DNA of 64,000 bases from Mycobacterium kiyosense (GCA_021654635.1 AP025179.1:4464001-4528000), one strand, 5' to 3'; positions 39,051-48,452 are shown, numbered from the stretch's first letter. Translations and numbers: made by a program. The notes: generated from the letters alone by a model not told the origin.

Positions 39051-40234
39051 ATGATGTCAACCCGCGCCACAGCCACCAAAGCTCGGCCCTCGGCGGGCTC
39101 GGGGAATGTGAACGATCTCTCGCAGGAACCGCACCGTCTGGTTCCGGTGAAGTGGTGGGCCGGCCTCGGAAGCGTTGATCGTTGCCTTCATCGCCTACGT
39201 GTTGATCGATTGGGTGACCGGCCCGTTCTTTCAACGGGTGCCCACCGGCCCCAACGATCCACCGACCTACATGAAAGTGGCGATGGTCTTCTTCCAGGCC
39301 GTGTCGATTCCGGTCGGGCTGATCCTGATTGGGTGGTTCGTGGTGCGCCCAATCGTCCGGCAACGCCGGCTGACCCTGGACGGCATGCTGGTGCTCGCCT
39401 TCTCGACGCTATGGTTTCAAGATCCGTTGTCGGCCTACGGCGGCCACTGGTTCACCTACAACTCGTGGACCTTCAACTACGGCTCGTGGGTGCACAGCGT
39501 CCCGGGTTGGCTGTCCAACGGAAAGCCCGGCGCCATGGTGGTCGAGCCGATTCTGATCATGCCGGGGTTGTACGTCTACGTTTTCGTCATCACCATGTTC
39601 CTGGGTTGCGCGGTGATGCGGCGGGCGAAAGCCAGGTGGCCACAGATCGGCACCCTCGGACTGATCGTCTGCTGCTTCGTCGCCATGGTCGGTTTCGACA
39701 TCATCCTCGAGGGCGTGATATTCATGCCCCTCGGCATTTGGGAATACCCTGGCGGACGCGGCTTCTCGATCTTCAGCGGGACCTACCATGCCTTCCCGCT
39801 CAACGAGGTGGTCACCGTCTCGGCGACCTTCACCGCCGTTGCCTGCCTACGATACTTCCGCAATGACCGTGGCCAGACGCTGGTCGAGCGCGGCGCCGAG
39901 AATCTCCGGTTGTCCGACCGCAGCCAGGCGGTGGTTCGCGCACTCGCGGTCCTGGCCGGCGTACACGTGGCGTTGTTCCTCACCTACAACGTGCCGAACT
40001 ACTGGATCGGGACCCACTCCAAAGAATGGCAGCGCGACCTCCTGGAAAGGTCATACTTCACCGACGGATTGTGCGGCCAGGGCACGGATCGCGCCTGCCC
40101 GGGCCCGGGTGTTCCGTTGAGCCGCAACGACAACACCGGCTCAGGTGGGGGGGTCGGGCTACCTCACACCTGACGGCAAGGCCGTCATCCCGCCCCACAC
40201 CCAACTCCCGGCTCAGTTCCCGTTTGCCAATTGA
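39051..40234 (+). CDS. AveC-like membrane protein, two frameshifts
   Basis: Repaired length is about 393 residues. The N-terminus from ATG 39051 (KWWAGLG) joins ALIVAFIAYVLIDW when one A is removed near 39170. Removing one G from 40147-40153 converts an early stop into GGGSGYLTPDGKAVIPP and a TGA at 40232. Motifs: WFQDPLSAYGGHWFTYNS, DIILEGVIFMPLGIWEYPGG, YFRNDRGQTLVERGAENL and ACPGPGVPL. Follows the carotenoid oxygenase on the same strand. Confidence 0.75.
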
Positions 40235-40272
40235 GGCCGATTGGCCTTGCGCAATTGCTGACAGCGCTGACG

Positions 40273-41126
40273 TCAGCCGGCGGAAACACCCACCTCGTCC
40301 CGGCTCGCCGGCCCCCGAATTGCTTGCAGTGCCAGTCCGGTAGTGACTGCAGCACGGGCATGAACTTCGCGAAAGTCCAGAGGGTCAGCATCGTGATAGC
40401 CGCGGAAACGAGCGCTGCGAAGTGTTTCACCGCCGACGACGTGTCGAAGTTGAGAGCGGCATAGACGGGCCAGCCCGCCCATAGCTCCCATGCCCCGAAT
40501 GCCGCCGGCACGATGAAGATTGCAGCAGCGGCAGCCTTATTGCCGAATCTCTTGATCAGCAGGTACAGCACGACGGCGCCGAGTAGCTCACCAAAATTCG
40601 TGAAGACCCACCACAGCGGGAACCCGAACAGCCGGAAGGGCTGATCGCCGTAGTACTGGTAGACCTTGGCATTGATGAGTGGTATCTCGATGAGCCCATT
40701 GACGATGACCTGCCACCCTGCCACCATCCAGAACGTCCGGCGGCCGGCGCCGCGTTTGAGCATCAAATAGAAGACCCAACACTGGAATCCGCCGAACTGG
40801 ATGTAGAGCAGCACCGCCCACAAGGGATAGTCCACCGGGAACGCGGTCTGGGCGAACGCTTGAAAGACAACGGTGTTGCCACGATTGAAGTTCAGGTGGC
40901 CCATGACATCCCAGAACGGCTCGATGGCGTTGCAGAAGATGCCACCGATACAGCAGAACAGCAGTACCGCGGTGCGCTTGAGCAAGATTTCCCCGACGGC
41001 GGCGATCACGCAGGCAGCCGCGGTGACCACGCAGATCCACGTCACCACAGTGCTCGTGGTAGCACCGAGAGTGATTGAAAAGTCAGGCACGGGAACGGGA
41101 TTGACCCAGGACGCGCTTGCCGTCAT
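40273..41126 (-). CDS. Polytopic membrane protein, divergent AveC relative, probable frameshift at 3' end
   Basis: About 284 residues with roughly seven membrane segments. Motifs: NAIEPFWDVMGHL and IEIPLINAKVYQYYGDQP then FGFPLWW, matching the proteins at 48623 and 49444. The D/E-P and E-x7-Y-x-Y-x-G spacing mirrors AveC motifs. As written it runs to 40185 and overlaps the convergent AveC gene; one extra G near 40320 would end it at 40273 (ASRDEVGVSAG). ATG 41126 has AGGAG 9 bases upstream. The GATAC-N15-GTATC operator lies 68 bases before the start. Confidence 0.65.
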
Positions 41127-41193
41127 GGCAATCAGCTCCTTTGCGCGGGCAGGCTGGTTGACGAGCGTGGGCGCCGCGTCACGCAACCAAAGT

Positions 41194-41218
41194 GATACAA
41201 GAATATTATCTGCGTATC
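41194..41218. promoter_or_regulatory. Operator GATAC-N15-GTATC, copy 1
   Basis: Perfect 5-base arms (6 including the flanking T and A) at 41194-41198 and 41214-41218, upstream of the membrane protein starting at 41126. Same arms and spacing as copies at 41909-41933 and 48425-48449. Confidence 0.65.
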
Positions 41219-41256
41219 ATTAGGTCAACATGTCGGCGCCGACAGCGGCGAGAACT

Positions 41257-41862
41257 CTACGGCCGCGACAGCACGGGCGGAACGATGAAATCGGCGAAGA
41301 ACTCGCGAGCGTCACGGGCTACATGGTCGAGCAACTCGGTGCGGGTGGACAGTTGCACCTGCGACGCCAGGAACCAACGGATTATGCGCTCATCGCTGAG
41401 GCGGTCGTTGATTTCGCCGCGCGAACGGCCGTAGCTCAGTACGGGATACCAATAGTCACTCTCCGCGGACATGATCAACTCGTCGCCGGCGACTATCGAG
41501 GCGGTGATCTCGACCATCTCCTTCACGACCACCAACTGCGTCATTTCTTCGGTGCGGTGAATCTCATAACCGAGCACCAGCGACTCCACCAACACCCCCG
41601 CCACGGGGCCGTCCAGCGGAATCTTCTCCCGCCGGATGCCATTGGTGATCTCGATTTCCCGCTCCAGAGCCGCGGCAATCAACGCCTCTCGACTGGGGAA
41701 GTAGCGGTACAGGTTGGGGCGCAACAACTGGGCCTCGTCGGCGATTTCATCCATCCGCGTGGCCATTACGCCGCTGCGCCGGAAGCACACTCGGGCCGCA
41801 TTGAGTACACGCTCGCGCACGCCATCCGGGGAGCGTCGCCGAATCGGATTGGGTTGAGCCAC
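41257..41862 (-). CDS. TetR-family regulator of the 40-48 kb module
   Basis: About 201 residues from GTG 41862; a frame to 41961 would run over the operator. HTH VLNAARVCFRRSGVMATRMDEIADEAQLLRPNLYRYFPSREALI. Operators with identical arms lie on both sides of the gene (41194-41218 and 41909-41933) and at 48425-48449, so it probably represses itself, both flanking genes and the half-PEP gene at 48368. Confidence 0.8.
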   Translation of the reverse strand: MAQPNPIRRRSPDGVRERVLNAARVCFRRSGVMATRMDEIADEAQLLRPNLYRYFPSREALIAAALEREIEITNGIRREKIPLDGPVAGVLVESLVLGYEIHRTEEMTQLVVVKEMVEITASIVAGDELIMSAESDYWYPVLSYGRSRGEINDRLSDERIIRWFLASQVQLSTRTELLDHVARDAREFFADFIVPPVLSRP

Positions 41863-41908
41863 GGTTATCAGTCTGCCAAACCCAACCCGCCGCGCAGAAG
41901 ACCCTATT

Positions 41909-41933
41909 GATACGGATATTCTATGTCTGTATC
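41909..41933. promoter_or_regulatory. Operator GATAC-N15-GTATC, copy 2
   Basis: Between the TetR start (41862) and the plus-strand gene at 42012. Arms at 41909-41913 and 41929-41933. Confidence 0.65.
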
Positions 41934-42011
41934 GTAAGTGATCGGGTGACCGCCCATCCACCGTCAGGTGAGTCCCGCGTATGCGGCTCGTGCGGACAGG
42001 AGAATGCCCCG

Positions 42012-43028
42012 ATGTCCGAGTTCAGCCCCTTCGCTGACTTCGACTACCGCACGGTGGTCGGTGCGTTTCGGCCCACGGTGGCGTCGATGCTGCCGACGAA
42101 GACCTATTACGGGCTCGGCATGCAGGTGCAGTACATCTACGGATTTCTCCAGGACGACACCGGCAATTCCTATGTGGTGGAACGAAAGTTCATGGGCTCG
42201 ATGACCGGTGGTTGTTACGTGATGTCGACCGAGCACGGTTCACTTCAAGTGCTGCCGGCCACCAGGCGCAGTGCACGGGGAGAACTGCGCCGCAGCTCGA
42301 CTGCCAACCAGCGCCGCTGGGCCGAACCCGTCATGCAACGCCTCGCACCAGGGGTGGCACCTGCCGATGAGGCGCCGCTGACCATCGACCTCACCGACAG
42401 CCGGGTCACCTGGGACGAAGGTGACATCCTGCATTTGGAAGGCCAGACCGGGGCACTGGGCGTGCAGGCATTCGCCCCGATGCCCGACCAGCCGTGGTTC
42501 TATTCGCAAGTCCCGCACCGAGCTGAAGGCACGATTCTGGGTAGACCGGCGCGCGGAATCGTGGTCTTGGAACAGGGTTTTTGGCCACACGGCATCGAAC
42601 CGAAGGAGTTCGCGTTCTATGCCGACCTGGAGATCAGCTTCAATGCGTTCGGCAACCTCCTCGAGGACGGCGCGATGCAGTGGGGAATGATCGTCAACGG
42701 CAAGCGGGGCCTGTCCTGCGCGGTCGTCGTCGAAGACCTCGACGGTGAGGGCACCGTACTGACCGCCGCCACCGAGCACGCCCAGCACTACGTATTCGAC
42801 GCGGGCGGCCATGTCGACAGCTCGACAATGGCGACCGGCGGTGTAATATGGGAGTTCCGTGGCGACAAGACCGGCTGGATGGACGAATTCGCCAGTTCCC
42901 GCTGGGGCGGCTACGGGTCGCAAGCCGGGTCGACCACCCGTCGAGGCGACCCTCGCACACCGACCTTCAGCTACGGGTGGTTCGAGTACTTCGCCGATCG
43001 CATTCCCGCCGACAGCCGTACCAATTGA
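42012..43028 (+). CDS. Unknown soluble beta-rich protein, paralogue of 45737-46747
   Basis: 338 residues from ATG 42012, with AGGAG 11 bases upstream. It shares with the 45737 copy YGFL-x-DD, VERKF-x-GS, RSARGELRR, DEGDIL-x-[IL]EG, the WxHG[IL]E-x-KE segment and W-G-x-[IL]VNGK. Alternating polar strands and many Trp/Gly suggest a beta-barrel like CrtC or DUF7064/7065, but I do not recognise the family. Its stop overlaps the ATG of the half-PEP protein (TGATG), so the two are co-translated. Confidence 0.7.
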   Translation: MSEFSPFADFDYRTVVGAFRPTVASMLPTKTYYGLGMQVQYIYGFLQDDTGNSYVVERKFMGSMTGGCYVMSTEHGSLQVLPATRRSARGELRRSSTANQRRWAEPVMQRLAPGVAPADEAPLTIDLTDSRVTWDEGDILHLEGQTGALGVQAFAPMPDQPWFYSQVPHRAEGTILGRPARGIVVLEQGFWPHGIEPKEFAFYADLEISFNAFGNLLEDGAMQWGMIVNGKRGLSCAVVVEDLDGEGTVLTAATEHAQHYVFDAGGHVDSSTMATGGVIWEFRGDKTGWMDEFASSRWGGYGSQAGSTTRRGDPRTPTFSYGWFEYFADRIPADSRTN

Positions 43029-44686
43029 TGACCCTCTCGGGACGTCGGTTCACCGATCCCGTAGCGGGAGTCAGTGAGCCAGAACGCTTCTGGACCACTA
43101 CCAATGTGGCCGAGGCCACGCCCGATCTGTTGTCACCACTGTGCTGGGACATCTGGAGTGACGGCCTGGAACGCGCTTGGCTGCAATCGATGTTCGACTT
43201 CGGACTGTTGTCCCGCCGCGAAACCGCGATCCACGCCGATCCCAACAAGCGCTCCACCGCAGCCATTTACGGCCGTCAAGTAGCAAATGTCGCGGTGATC
43301 CGGACCGTCATGGGCCGGCTCCCCGGAGTCAGCCCCGACGACGTCGAGCGGGACCTCCTCGGCAGCGTCCGTCCGGGTCTACCCCCAGAACCAGGGGCCG
43401 GTCGGCGGCTGCCCGTCATCGCGGTACGCCTGCCGGCGGCGATGCTGCGCACCAACGCCCTAGTGTGCGCCATGCACACCCGCAACCGTCAATGGTGGCG
43501 TGAGGACGTACTCGGCAATGCCTCTCACGCTTCGCCTTTGCAGCGTCTGGAGATGTCCCGCAGCAAATTCGCCGAAGCCATGAACCTTCACTCCCGTGTC
43601 CGGTTCCTCGTTCCGGTGGCAGTCGGTGCGGTTACCGCAATTGCCGCTCCGGCGTCCGGCGCCGGCCCGGAACAGACGCGAAACCTGTTGAGCGGCTTCG
43701 GCAATGTCGCCGAAACCACGCTGGCAGACGATATCTGGCGAGTGAGCCGCGACGAAATGACGATCGAGGCTTTCCTGGCCGAGTACGGATTTCACGGACC
43801 GAACGAAGGCAACGTCTACACGAAATCTTGGCGGGAACAACCCGAACGGGTACACGCGTTGGTGTCCGCCTACCGCACTCGCGTAGATATGCCCCGGGCC
43901 CGCGACCGCGAACGCGACGCGATGCGCACCCGAATTGAAACTGAAACCCGTGTCCTGGCTGAACTTCCCCGTCTCCGGCGGCTCGCGCTGCGATTTGCAC
44001 TGCGCCGCGCAGCCAACCTGATCCGAAATCTGGAGCTGACCAAAGCGTCGTACCTCCGGGCACTCGACGGCGCCCGAGCTGCCGCACGCGACCTCGGGCG
44101 GCAACTGGTGGCGCAGCAACTCATCGACGACGTCGACGACGCGTTCTTTCTCACCATCAGCGAGCATCACGATCTCGCCAACGGGCGACTGTGTGACGCC
44201 AAGGAGCTGATCGCCTATCGACGGGACCAACGCTCCCGCTACGCGAGCATCGACCTCCCAGTGAGTTTCACTGGAATGCCGGCCACCGTCGCGTCCGCTG
44301 CGCCAGCCCGAAATGACCAGCCTGTCGAGGCCGCCAAAGGCGTCGCCGGTGGCGGTGGGACGGTACAGGGCCGGGCCCGTGTGGTGCTCGATCCCAATGA
44401 CGACGTCGAACTGGAGCCGGGCGACATTCTGGTGTGCCGATACACCGATCCGAGCTGGGCGCCACTGTTCGGGACCGCCAGTGCACTGGTCATCGACGTC
44501 GGATCGGCGTCGAGCCACGGTGCCGTGGTGGCTCGGGAACTGGGCATCCCCTACGTGATCGGCACCGGCAACGGCACCACTGTCATTTGCGACGGTGACC
44601 AGATCCTTGTCGACGGTGCCACGGCGACAGTGCAGGTACTGGCTGACAACCGACACCAGCTCGATGACGCATCCAGCTTTCCGTGA
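43028..44686 (+). CDS. PEP-utiliser mobile-domain protein lacking ATP-grasp
   Basis: 552 residues from the ATG overlapping the previous stop. The C-terminal swivelling domain has GDILVCRYTDPSWAPLFGTA and DVGSASSHGAVVARELGIPY with likely phosphoryl carrier His497. The helical middle includes EYGFHGPNEGNVYTKSWRE, matching the centre of the full-length enzyme at 25304 (WGFRGQADRDF). No GGKGxxL or RSSGTAED is present, so it cannot bind ATP like a PEP synthase. It probably needs an external phosphoryl donor or has lost transfer activity. Confidence 0.75.
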   Translation: MTLSGRRFTDPVAGVSEPERFWTTTNVAEATPDLLSPLCWDIWSDGLERAWLQSMFDFGLLSRRETAIHADPNKRSTAAIYGRQVANVAVIRTVMGRLPGVSPDDVERDLLGSVRPGLPPEPGAGRRLPVIAVRLPAAMLRTNALVCAMHTRNRQWWREDVLGNASHASPLQRLEMSRSKFAEAMNLHSRVRFLVPVAVGAVTAIAAPASGAGPEQTRNLLSGFGNVAETTLADDIWRVSRDEMTIEAFLAEYGFHGPNEGNVYTKSWREQPERVHALVSAYRTRVDMPRARDRERDAMRTRIETETRVLAELPRLRRLALRFALRRAANLIRNLELTKASYLRALDGARAAARDLGRQLVAQQLIDDVDDAFFLTISEHHDLANGRLCDAKELIAYRRDQRSRYASIDLPVSFTGMPATVASAAPARNDQPVEAAKGVAGGGGTVQGRARVVLDPNDDVELEPGDILVCRYTDPSWAPLFGTASALVIDVGSASSHGAVVARELGIPYVIGTGNGTTVICDGDQILVDGATATVQVLADNRHQLDDASSFP

Positions 44687-44703
44687 CCTAGGAGATCCAC
44701 TCA

Positions 44704-45675
44704 ATGGACGCCAACCATCCCACTTTTCCCGAGATCGACGGATGGAGCGAGACACGCTGGATCGGTACCTGGAGCCCGGAATCGCAGTGCGGCCTGTGGC
44801 TGCATGTCGGTCGTTGCCGCGAAGACCTCGATCTCTGGTGGGTGCAGACGAACGTCTACCTACCCGGCGGGCGTCTCATCGTGAGCCGATCCTGGTGCCG
44901 TACCGGTCAGGGTCCTCTCGTGCTCGACGGCAACCTTCGGCTCAGCACCGATGAGGAATTCCAACGCTTTTCGCTCGCATTCGACGGTGCTGGGGAACTG
45001 TGCACAACTGCCGAACTCGCCGAGAAGACCGCGGGCGCAGGGATCGCCGTGCCATTTCGCGTCGAGCTGTCGGCCGAGGCCGCGGCTCCACCGTTCGATC
45101 CGTTCGGCGGCCATGGCAACGGCGAGGCGTGGGCATCCCGACACACGCAACAGACCTACACCACCACCGGCACAGTGACATTCGAGGGCACGTCGCTCGA
45201 GCTCGACGGAGTCGGCTACATCGACCACTCCAGCGGACCACGCTCGTTCGCGGGTGTGGGCAGCCATGTCTTCGTCAATGCTGTTCTCCCCGACATGTCG
45301 GTGCACGCCATGGCGGTGCGAGGACACGATGGAGAGCAGCAGATGGTGGCCGGCGCGGTGTTCACTGACAGTGCGGAATCAAAGATCGTCGCCGTCGATA
45401 TGCCGAATCTCACCGATCTCGTCGGCGGACCGCACTCGTTCCAACTTCGGATCGACAGTGTCGACGGCCAAAGCACCACGCTGGACGTCGAGATCATTCA
45501 CACACTCCCCGTGACGATCACCGACCGCAACGACAATCTCAACGGGATCGGCTGGGACCTGCCCGAGGACACGCTGATCCTCACCGAATGCGTGGCCCGG
45601 GTCACCGCCGCCGACGGGTCGGTCGGCTATGGTCAGGTCGAGCGGAGCATGCGCCGCAAAGATTATCTATCGTGA
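44704..45675 (+). CDS. DUF7064/7065-like protein
   Basis: 323 residues, 17 bases after the half-PEP stop. GYIDHSSGPRSF corresponds to LRDHSWGPRD of the proteins at 3030-5049, and GTVTFEGTSLELDGV precedes it as in that family. The WSETRWIGTWSPES start replaces the WSENYL element. More divergent than the other copies. Third gene of the 42012 operon. Function unknown. Confidence 0.65.
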   Translation: MDANHPTFPEIDGWSETRWIGTWSPESQCGLWLHVGRCREDLDLWWVQTNVYLPGGRLIVSRSWCRTGQGPLVLDGNLRLSTDEEFQRFSLAFDGAGELCTTAELAEKTAGAGIAVPFRVELSAEAAAPPFDPFGGHGNGEAWASRHTQQTYTTTGTVTFEGTSLELDGVGYIDHSSGPRSFAGVGSHVFVNAVLPDMSVHAMAVRGHDGEQQMVAGAVFTDSAESKIVAVDMPNLTDLVGGPHSFQLRIDSVDGQSTTLDVEIIHTLPVTITDRNDNLNGIGWDLPEDTLILTECVARVTAADGSVGYGQVERSMRRKDYLS

Positions 45676-45736
45676 ACAACCAAGTGGCGCAACGACAATA
45701 AGCGGTCCATAAGTGGCCGCGCAGGTGCGGCGCCTG

Positions 45737-46747
45737 CTAACGGTCGAGACCTTCGTCGACGAGACGGTCCACAAACCCTTCCAGCCAGGACAGGCCGGCA
45801 ACCAGCTTGCGGTCGTCGCCGACCTTGCGCAGGTGGCCGTACTGGGCGCGATAGTTGGCCCAGCGGGATTCGGAGAACTCCGTCATGCGACCGGTGACCG
45901 GACCCTCGAATTCGTACTTCTCACCGGCGACGTCATAGACCGCCGCGAGCGGCCACCCGGCGGAATCCAACTCGAATTTCGCGCTGACCGTCGGTGTCAT
46001 CGCCGCAACCTCCGTGCCGCGGATCACGACACCCGGGGTGAAGCCGTCCTTACCGTTGACGAGGTGGCCCCACTCGAAGGTGCCGTCATCAAACTTGTTA
46101 CAGAACACCTGCCACATGATCTGCAGATCGTTGAAGTAGCCGTATTCTTTCCACTCCAGGCCATGGCGCCAGTAGGCGTTGTCATACCACATCGGGCCTT
46201 GCACGGTCTTGCCCTGGATGGTGCCCTTCGTCCAGTAGCAGGTACTGGTGTAGATCAAGGGCTCATGGAACGAGGGCACGAAGAACTGCATTCCGTTGCC
46301 AACCGACGGACCTTCGATCGACAGGATGTCGCCCTCGTCGTAGGCCAGTTTGGCACCGTTCCAGTACAGCGTCATCGGCTGTTCCCCTTCGGGGAGAGTG
46401 CCTTTCGGCAGCCGCTGGAACACCGGATCCGACCACTTGCGTTCGACACCGCCGATAACCCGGCGCAGTTCTCCGCGGGCCGACCGGCCGGAGTCCTTAT
46501 GCACGTTGAGTTCCTGGCCGGGGTCACCATCCTGCGTCATGATGAATCCCCCGCTGGTCAGGGAACCAACGAACTTCCGCTCGACGCCATAGGTGAGGTC
46601 CTCGTCATCACGCAGAAATCCGTAGAGCCAAGTCGCCTGGATGTTCAACCCGTGCAACGACTGATCTACCTGCATGTGGGCCGGGTTGGGATCGAACGAT
46701 CCCACCACCACGCGGTGCCCAAAGTCCCCGAATGTCTGTCGCGCCAT
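45737..46747 (-). CDS. Unknown soluble beta-rich protein, paralogue of 42012-43028
   Basis: 336 residues. Same blocks as the 42012 copy: WLYGFLRDD, VERKFVGSLTSGGFIM, GRSARGELRRVIGG, YDEGDILSIEGPS, YWRHGLEWKEYGYF and FEWGHLVNGKDGF. Lies 22 bases after the half-PEP gene at 46770, so the partner pair is kept but in reversed order relative to 42012-44686. Converges on the DUF7064/7065-like gene. Confidence 0.7.
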   Translation of the reverse strand: MARQTFGDFGHRVVVGSFDPNPAHMQVDQSLHGLNIQATWLYGFLRDDEDLTYGVERKFVGSLTSGGFIMTQDGDPGQELNVHKDSGRSARGELRRVIGGVERKWSDPVFQRLPKGTLPEGEQPMTLYWNGAKLAYDEGDILSIEGPSVGNGMQFFVPSFHEPLIYTSTCYWTKGTIQGKTVQGPMWYDNAYWRHGLEWKEYGYFNDLQIMWQVFCNKFDDGTFEWGHLVNGKDGFTPGVVIRGTEVAAMTPTVSAKFELDSAGWPLAAVYDVAGEKYEFEGPVTGRMTEFSESRWANYRAQYGHLRKVGDDRKLVAGLSWLEGFVDRLVDEGLDR

Positions 46748-46769
46748 GTTGCTTCAACCTTCCTTTCGA

Positions 46770-48368
46770 TCAGCGTGCTGCGAGGTCCCTGTTGGCGCGC
46801 GCCACGACGGTGACGGTGCCATCGGTGCCGTTGACCCGGACCCGGTCGCCGTCGTGCAGCACCGCGGTGGCGTTACCGACGTTGATCACGCACGGAATGC
46901 CCATCTCTCGGGCGATGATCGGACCGTGGCTGTTGGGTCCACCGATGTCGAGTACGAGAGCATCGGCCATGCCGAACAAGGGTGTCCAACTGGGATTCGT
47001 GGTGCGGCACACCAACACCACACCGGGCTCGATATCGCCGTCGGGGCCATCGGCGACACACACCACCCCCACCACGGTGCCCGGGCTGCCGGGAATGCCG
47101 CAGAGTTCGTCGACATCTGCCGTCGGTGTGGCGGCGGCACGCGGGATCGTCTGGGGCACACCGTGGAAGGTCATCGGGATGTCGAAAGACAGGTATTCGG
47201 CCCGCCGAGCTTTGCGGAATTCGACGATGTCCCTGGCGGCTACGGGTGGTCGCTGCTCGAGTTCGCTGATGGTGAAAAAGAAGACGTCCTCGGGGTCATC
47301 GATGATGTCGCGTTCGGCGAGATCGAGCCCGACGCGCCGCGCCGCCGCGCGGCAGCCGTCAATGGCCATGTGGTATGTGCTCTTGGCCAGTTCAAGGTTG
47401 CGCACCTGCGTGGCGGCGTGGGCGAAGAGTTGCTTGGCCAGTAGCCGTTGCAGGGGCCCGCACGCGGCCAGGATCTGACGTTCCGCATCGAGTCGCGCCT
47501 CGGTCGCCGCGCGGGATCGCACGTCAGGATCTTCACGCTCGGCCAAGGCCCGTGCGCGTGGTAGCAGCGCCTCGGGATCCTCGCGCCACGCACGCGTCCA
47601 CACTAGGCCTTCATTCGGGCCGTAGTAGCCGTAGCGCTCGACGAAGTCCGCGGCGCTGATCTCACCGGCACCAAGGCGGCGCATGTCACGTGCCAGCGAC
47701 AACTCCGTGATGTCCCCATAACCGGCGAACACCGGTAACGCAAGGTCAGGGCGGCCGACCTTGTCGGCCAGGCTGACCAGCGCGCCTTGGACGCCGGTGA
47801 TGAAGGTCCGCACCCGGATATGCAGTCGCATGGTCTGCCGGAAACGCACGCTGGCAGCCCGCAGATCAGCGACCGGGTCAGTGGAACCGTTGCCGTGCAG
47901 AACTTCTCGTGTCCACCAGCGTTTGGTCTCAGCGTTGGATTCGATCAACTCCGCGCCGGTGCGGCGATAGCAGCGCGGCAGTCGCCAGGCCATTGCGGGC
48001 ACGCGACGATACGATTTCGGCTGCGGCGGCAGGCCCTTTCGGACGCTGCCGCAGGTATCGCGCTCGAAATCATCGGGAGAGCCGCCGGGGACCGTGCCCA
48101 TCCTGGCACGGACATAATCGACGTTCATCGCATGGCGACCGAAGAACACCGCAGTTTGGCGCACATTGGGATCCAGTGGCAGGAAAATCTCGGACTTCGC
48201 CATGATGCCGAGGTCGTACCACCCTTCGCGGGTGGCGAGTTCGAAGCTGTCCCACACACTCCAGTCCAGCGGGGACAGCACTCCCGGCGTGACTTCACCG
48301 GTGTTGGCCAGTGTCCAGAAGCGGCCCGGTTCCGAGGTCCCCCGGACCGGGTCCGTGATCAGCGTCAA
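46770..48368 (-). CDS. PEP-utiliser mobile-domain protein lacking ATP-grasp
   Basis: 532 residues, paralogue of 43028-44686 (shared RFWTLANTGEVTPGVLSPLDWSVWDS-like start, FxRHAMNVDYVR, RYGYYGPNEGLVWTRAW). C-terminal DIGGPNSHGPIIAREMGIPC holds the likely phosphoryl carrier His481. No ATP-grasp motifs. Its promoter carries the best copy of the GATAC-N15-GTATC operator. First gene of the pair with 45737-46747. Confidence 0.75.
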   Translation of the reverse strand: MTLITDPVRGTSEPGRFWTLANTGEVTPGVLSPLDWSVWDSFELATREGWYDLGIMAKSEIFLPLDPNVRQTAVFFGRHAMNVDYVRARMGTVPGGSPDDFERDTCGSVRKGLPPQPKSYRRVPAMAWRLPRCYRRTGAELIESNAETKRWWTREVLHGNGSTDPVADLRAASVRFRQTMRLHIRVRTFITGVQGALVSLADKVGRPDLALPVFAGYGDITELSLARDMRRLGAGEISAADFVERYGYYGPNEGLVWTRAWREDPEALLPRARALAEREDPDVRSRAATEARLDAERQILAACGPLQRLLAKQLFAHAATQVRNLELAKSTYHMAIDGCRAAARRVGLDLAERDIIDDPEDVFFFTISELEQRPPVAARDIVEFRKARRAEYLSFDIPMTFHGVPQTIPRAAATPTADVDELCGIPGSPGTVVGVVCVADGPDGDIEPGVVLVCRTTNPSWTPLFGMADALVLDIGGPNSHGPIIAREMGIPCVINVGNATAVLHDGDRVRVNGTDGTVTVVARANRDLAAR

Positions 48369-48421
48369 GAGAACTCCCTCGTCCCCAGCGGCCGCATGGT
48401 GTGCCTCGCACTCTGGAATAT

Positions 48422-48452
48422 AACGATACGAGAATATGATATTCGTATCGTT
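48422..48452. promoter_or_regulatory. Operator GATAC-N15-GTATC, copy 3 (10-base arms)
   Basis: AACGATACGA and TCGTATCGTT are perfect complements 11 bases apart, containing the GATAC/GTATC core at 48425-48429 and 48445-48449. It lies 54 bases upstream of the half-PEP gene at 48368. The best copy of the site. Confidence 0.7.

Noticed and set aside
40185..40272. C-terminal tail of the minus-strand membrane protein overlapping the AveC gene
   Set aside because: The tail lacks similarity to either paralogue. A one-base repair near 40320 ends the protein at 40273 and removes the overlap.
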